Source: an uncultured Phascolarctobacterium sp. (GTDB taxonomy: Bacteria > Bacillota > Negativicutes > Acidaminococcales > Acidaminococcaceae). From it: a stretch of DNA of 7,643 bases. Below are positions 6,504 to 7,643 of the stretch, one piece after another. The stretch covers positions 1-7,643 of the forward strand of contig CASEGD010000142.1 in NCBI GenBank assembly GCA_949287345.1, read 5' to 3'. The first letter of the stretch is position 1. Every line of letters begins with the position of its first letter. Position numbers and translations under genes: made by a program. The notes below the pieces were generated by a model that saw nothing but the letters and a program-made list of their open reading frames with translations, had not been told where the DNA came from and searched no databases.

Positions 6504-7586
6504 ATGGATAAGAAAACCAAACTGGCGTGGCTGAAAAGATATTCCGAAACCAACGCCGTATCGGGCTTTGAAGCCCCGATGAAAGAGCTTATGCAGGAAC
6601 GCCTGGCAGGCAAGGCCGAAGTAAGCTATGACAAGCTGGGCAGCGTGGTGTTTACCAGCGCCGCAGCGGATGAAAACGCACCTAAAATTATGCTGGCAAG
6701 CCATATGGACGAAATCGGCTTTATGGTTAAGCATATTACCAAAGAAGGCTTTTTGAAATTTGTCTGCCTCGGCGGCTGGTGGGAGCAGGTTATGCTGGGC
6801 CAGCGCGTGACCGTCCATGGCAGCAAGGGCGATTTGGTTGGCGTTATCGGCAGCAAGCCGCCCCATATTTTAACGCCGGAAGAACGCACCAAAGTTGTGC
6901 AGAAACGCGATATGTATATCGATATCGGCGTTGAGGACGAAAAAGAAGCGCGCAAGCTGGGCGTGTTTGAAGGCTGCCCGGTTACGCCTTATGCCGAAAT
7001 GGCAGTAATGGCCGACGGTAAAACCTTACTTGGCAAAGCCTGGGACAACCGTATCGGCTGCGCTGTTATGGCGGATGTTATGGATAACATTGCCGGCAAA
7101 AAGCACCCCAACACCGTTTACGGCGTGGCAACCGTGCAGGAAGAAGTTGGCCTGCGCGGCGCACAGACCAGCGTTAACCTGCTGAAACCGGATGTTGCCT
7201 TTGTAATTGATACCTGTGTGGCAGGCGGCACGCCCGGCGTGGCTGACGATGTTGCACCGGCAAAAATCGGCGGCGGCATTGCCATTACCATTTATGATGC
7301 GGGCATGATTCCCAATACCGCGCTGCGTGATTTTGCGGCAAAGGTTGCCAAGGATTTGAAAATCCCGACGCAGATCAGTATTTCCGAAGGCGGCGCTACC
7401 GACGGCGGACGCATCCATCTGCAAGGTGACGGCGTTTTAACTTTAACTTTCAGCATTCCGACGCGCTATATCCACAGCCATCAGTCCATCATCCATATGG
7501 ATGATTACGAAGGCGCGGTAAAACTGATTACCGCCATGATTGAGAAGCTGGACGCCAAAAAGTACCAGCAGCTTTTAAAAGGCTAA
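6504..7586 (+). CDS. M42 family metallopeptidase (glutamyl aminopeptidase / FrvX / YsdC-like)
   Basis: Cytosolic dinuclear-metal aminopeptidase; family members form large tetrahedral dodecamers that trim short peptides left by other proteases. The 360-residue length is usual. Likely metal and catalytic residues are H67 and D69 (ASHMDEIGF), D181 (AWDNRIG), E213 and E214 (VQEEVGLRG), D236 (VIDTC) and H324 (RYIHS). These follow the order H-D-E-E-D-H known for M42. The stretch from about 70 to 165 holds the inserted dimerisation (PDZ-like) region typical of the family, with VIGSKPPHILTPEERTK in it. The gene is coupled to htpX, so clearing peptides made by membrane proteolysis is a reasonable but untested link. 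Some members are annotated as endoglucanase or cellulase M; the residues here favour a peptidase. Which peptides it cuts cannot be told from sequence. Confidence 0.93.
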   Translation: MDKKTKLAWLKRYSETNAVSGFEAPMKELMQERLAGKAEVSYDKLGSVVFTSAAADENAPKIMLASHMDEIGFMVKHITKEGFLKFVCLGGWWEQVMLGQRVTVHGSKGDLVGVIGSKPPHILTPEERTKVVQKRDMYIDIGVEDEKEARKLGVFEGCPVTPYAEMAVMADGKTLLGKAWDNRIGCAVMADVMDNIAGKKHPNTVYGVATVQEEVGLRGAQTSVNLLKPDVAFVIDTCVAGGTPGVADDVAPAKIGGGIAITIYDAGMIPNTALRDFAAKVAKDLKIPTQISISEGGATDGGRIHLQGDGVLTLTFSIPTRYIHSHQSIIHMDDYEGAVKLITAMIEKLDAKKYQQLLKG

Positions 7587-7602
7587 AATCGTTTAACGAT
7601 TT
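7586..7602 (+). repeat. Small perfect palindrome at the end of the M42 gene
   Basis: AAATCGTT and AACGATTT form a perfect 8-base inverted repeat around a single T, starting on the last base of the M42 stop codon. As RNA it would be a weak AT-rich hairpin of about seven pairs without a following T run, so it is a poor terminator. It could also be an operator for the next gene. Confidence 0.5.
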
Positions 7603-7628
7603 AGTATAAAATTAAAACCAAGAAGAAT

Positions 7629-7633
7629 AGGAG
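7629..7633 (+). promoter_or_regulatory. Probable Shine-Dalgarno of the next gene beyond the window
   Basis: AGGAG sits ten bases before the window edge, and no ATG, GTG or TTG follows it inside the window. A + strand gene starting at or just after the edge is therefore likely. The intervening 7603-7628 stretch is AT-rich and includes TATAAA (7605-7610), but no matching -35 box is seen. Confidence 0.45.
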
Positions 7634-7643
7634 CGATTTTAAA

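Noticed and set aside
1..7643. An undescribed multi-gene system
   Set aside because: Every gene belongs to a well-known family with its usual domain layout. Apart from the xerD lesion and one unassigned domain, nothing calls for a new system.

Overview
The window reads as an ordinary chromosomal housekeeping segment from a Firmicutes-lineage bacterium, most likely a diderm one such as a member of the Negativicutes. This is an inference from protein character, not from a search. DnaK lacks the roughly 24-residue insertion that marks the nucleotide-binding domain of Proteobacterial DnaK. Hfq has a Gram-positive-like core and rim. A membrane-anchored divergent polysaccharide deacetylase and an HtpX protease accompany them. 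Base composition is moderate in the genes and AT-rich between them. Every gene is on the + strand.

Layout: positions 2-1774 hold dnaK without its first ~24 codons, and dnaJ follows after 19 bases (1794-2945, TTG start). A strong intrinsic terminator (2948-2984) closes that chaperone operon. A 136-base AT-rich leader with a possible promoter and a small inverted repeat precedes hfq (3121-3372), which ends at a second terminator-like hairpin (3383-3416). Next is a xerD-type tyrosine recombinase whose 5' end is damaged. The expected N-terminus starts at 3432 in one frame, and the rest (to 4305) runs in another frame with six conserved residues missing at the junction. Its stop codon overlaps the Shine-Dalgarno of a divergent polysaccharide deacetylase gene (4318-5562). 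A near-consensus housekeeping promoter (5578-5606) then drives htpX (5629-6501) and a closely spaced M42 metallopeptidase gene (6504-7586). The window ends with a small palindrome and a ribosome-binding site for a gene starting just outside.

Functionally the genes centre on protein quality control (DnaK/DnaJ folding, HtpX membrane proteolysis, M42 peptide trimming), RNA-based regulation (Hfq), chromosome dimer resolution (XerD) and the cell envelope (deacetylase). I see no CRISPR array, tRNA, rRNA, insertion sequence or defence system, and no evidence of an undescribed multi-gene system. The most notable observation is the apparent 17-base net deletion and frameshift in xerD, a gene whose catalytic domain is otherwise fully intact.
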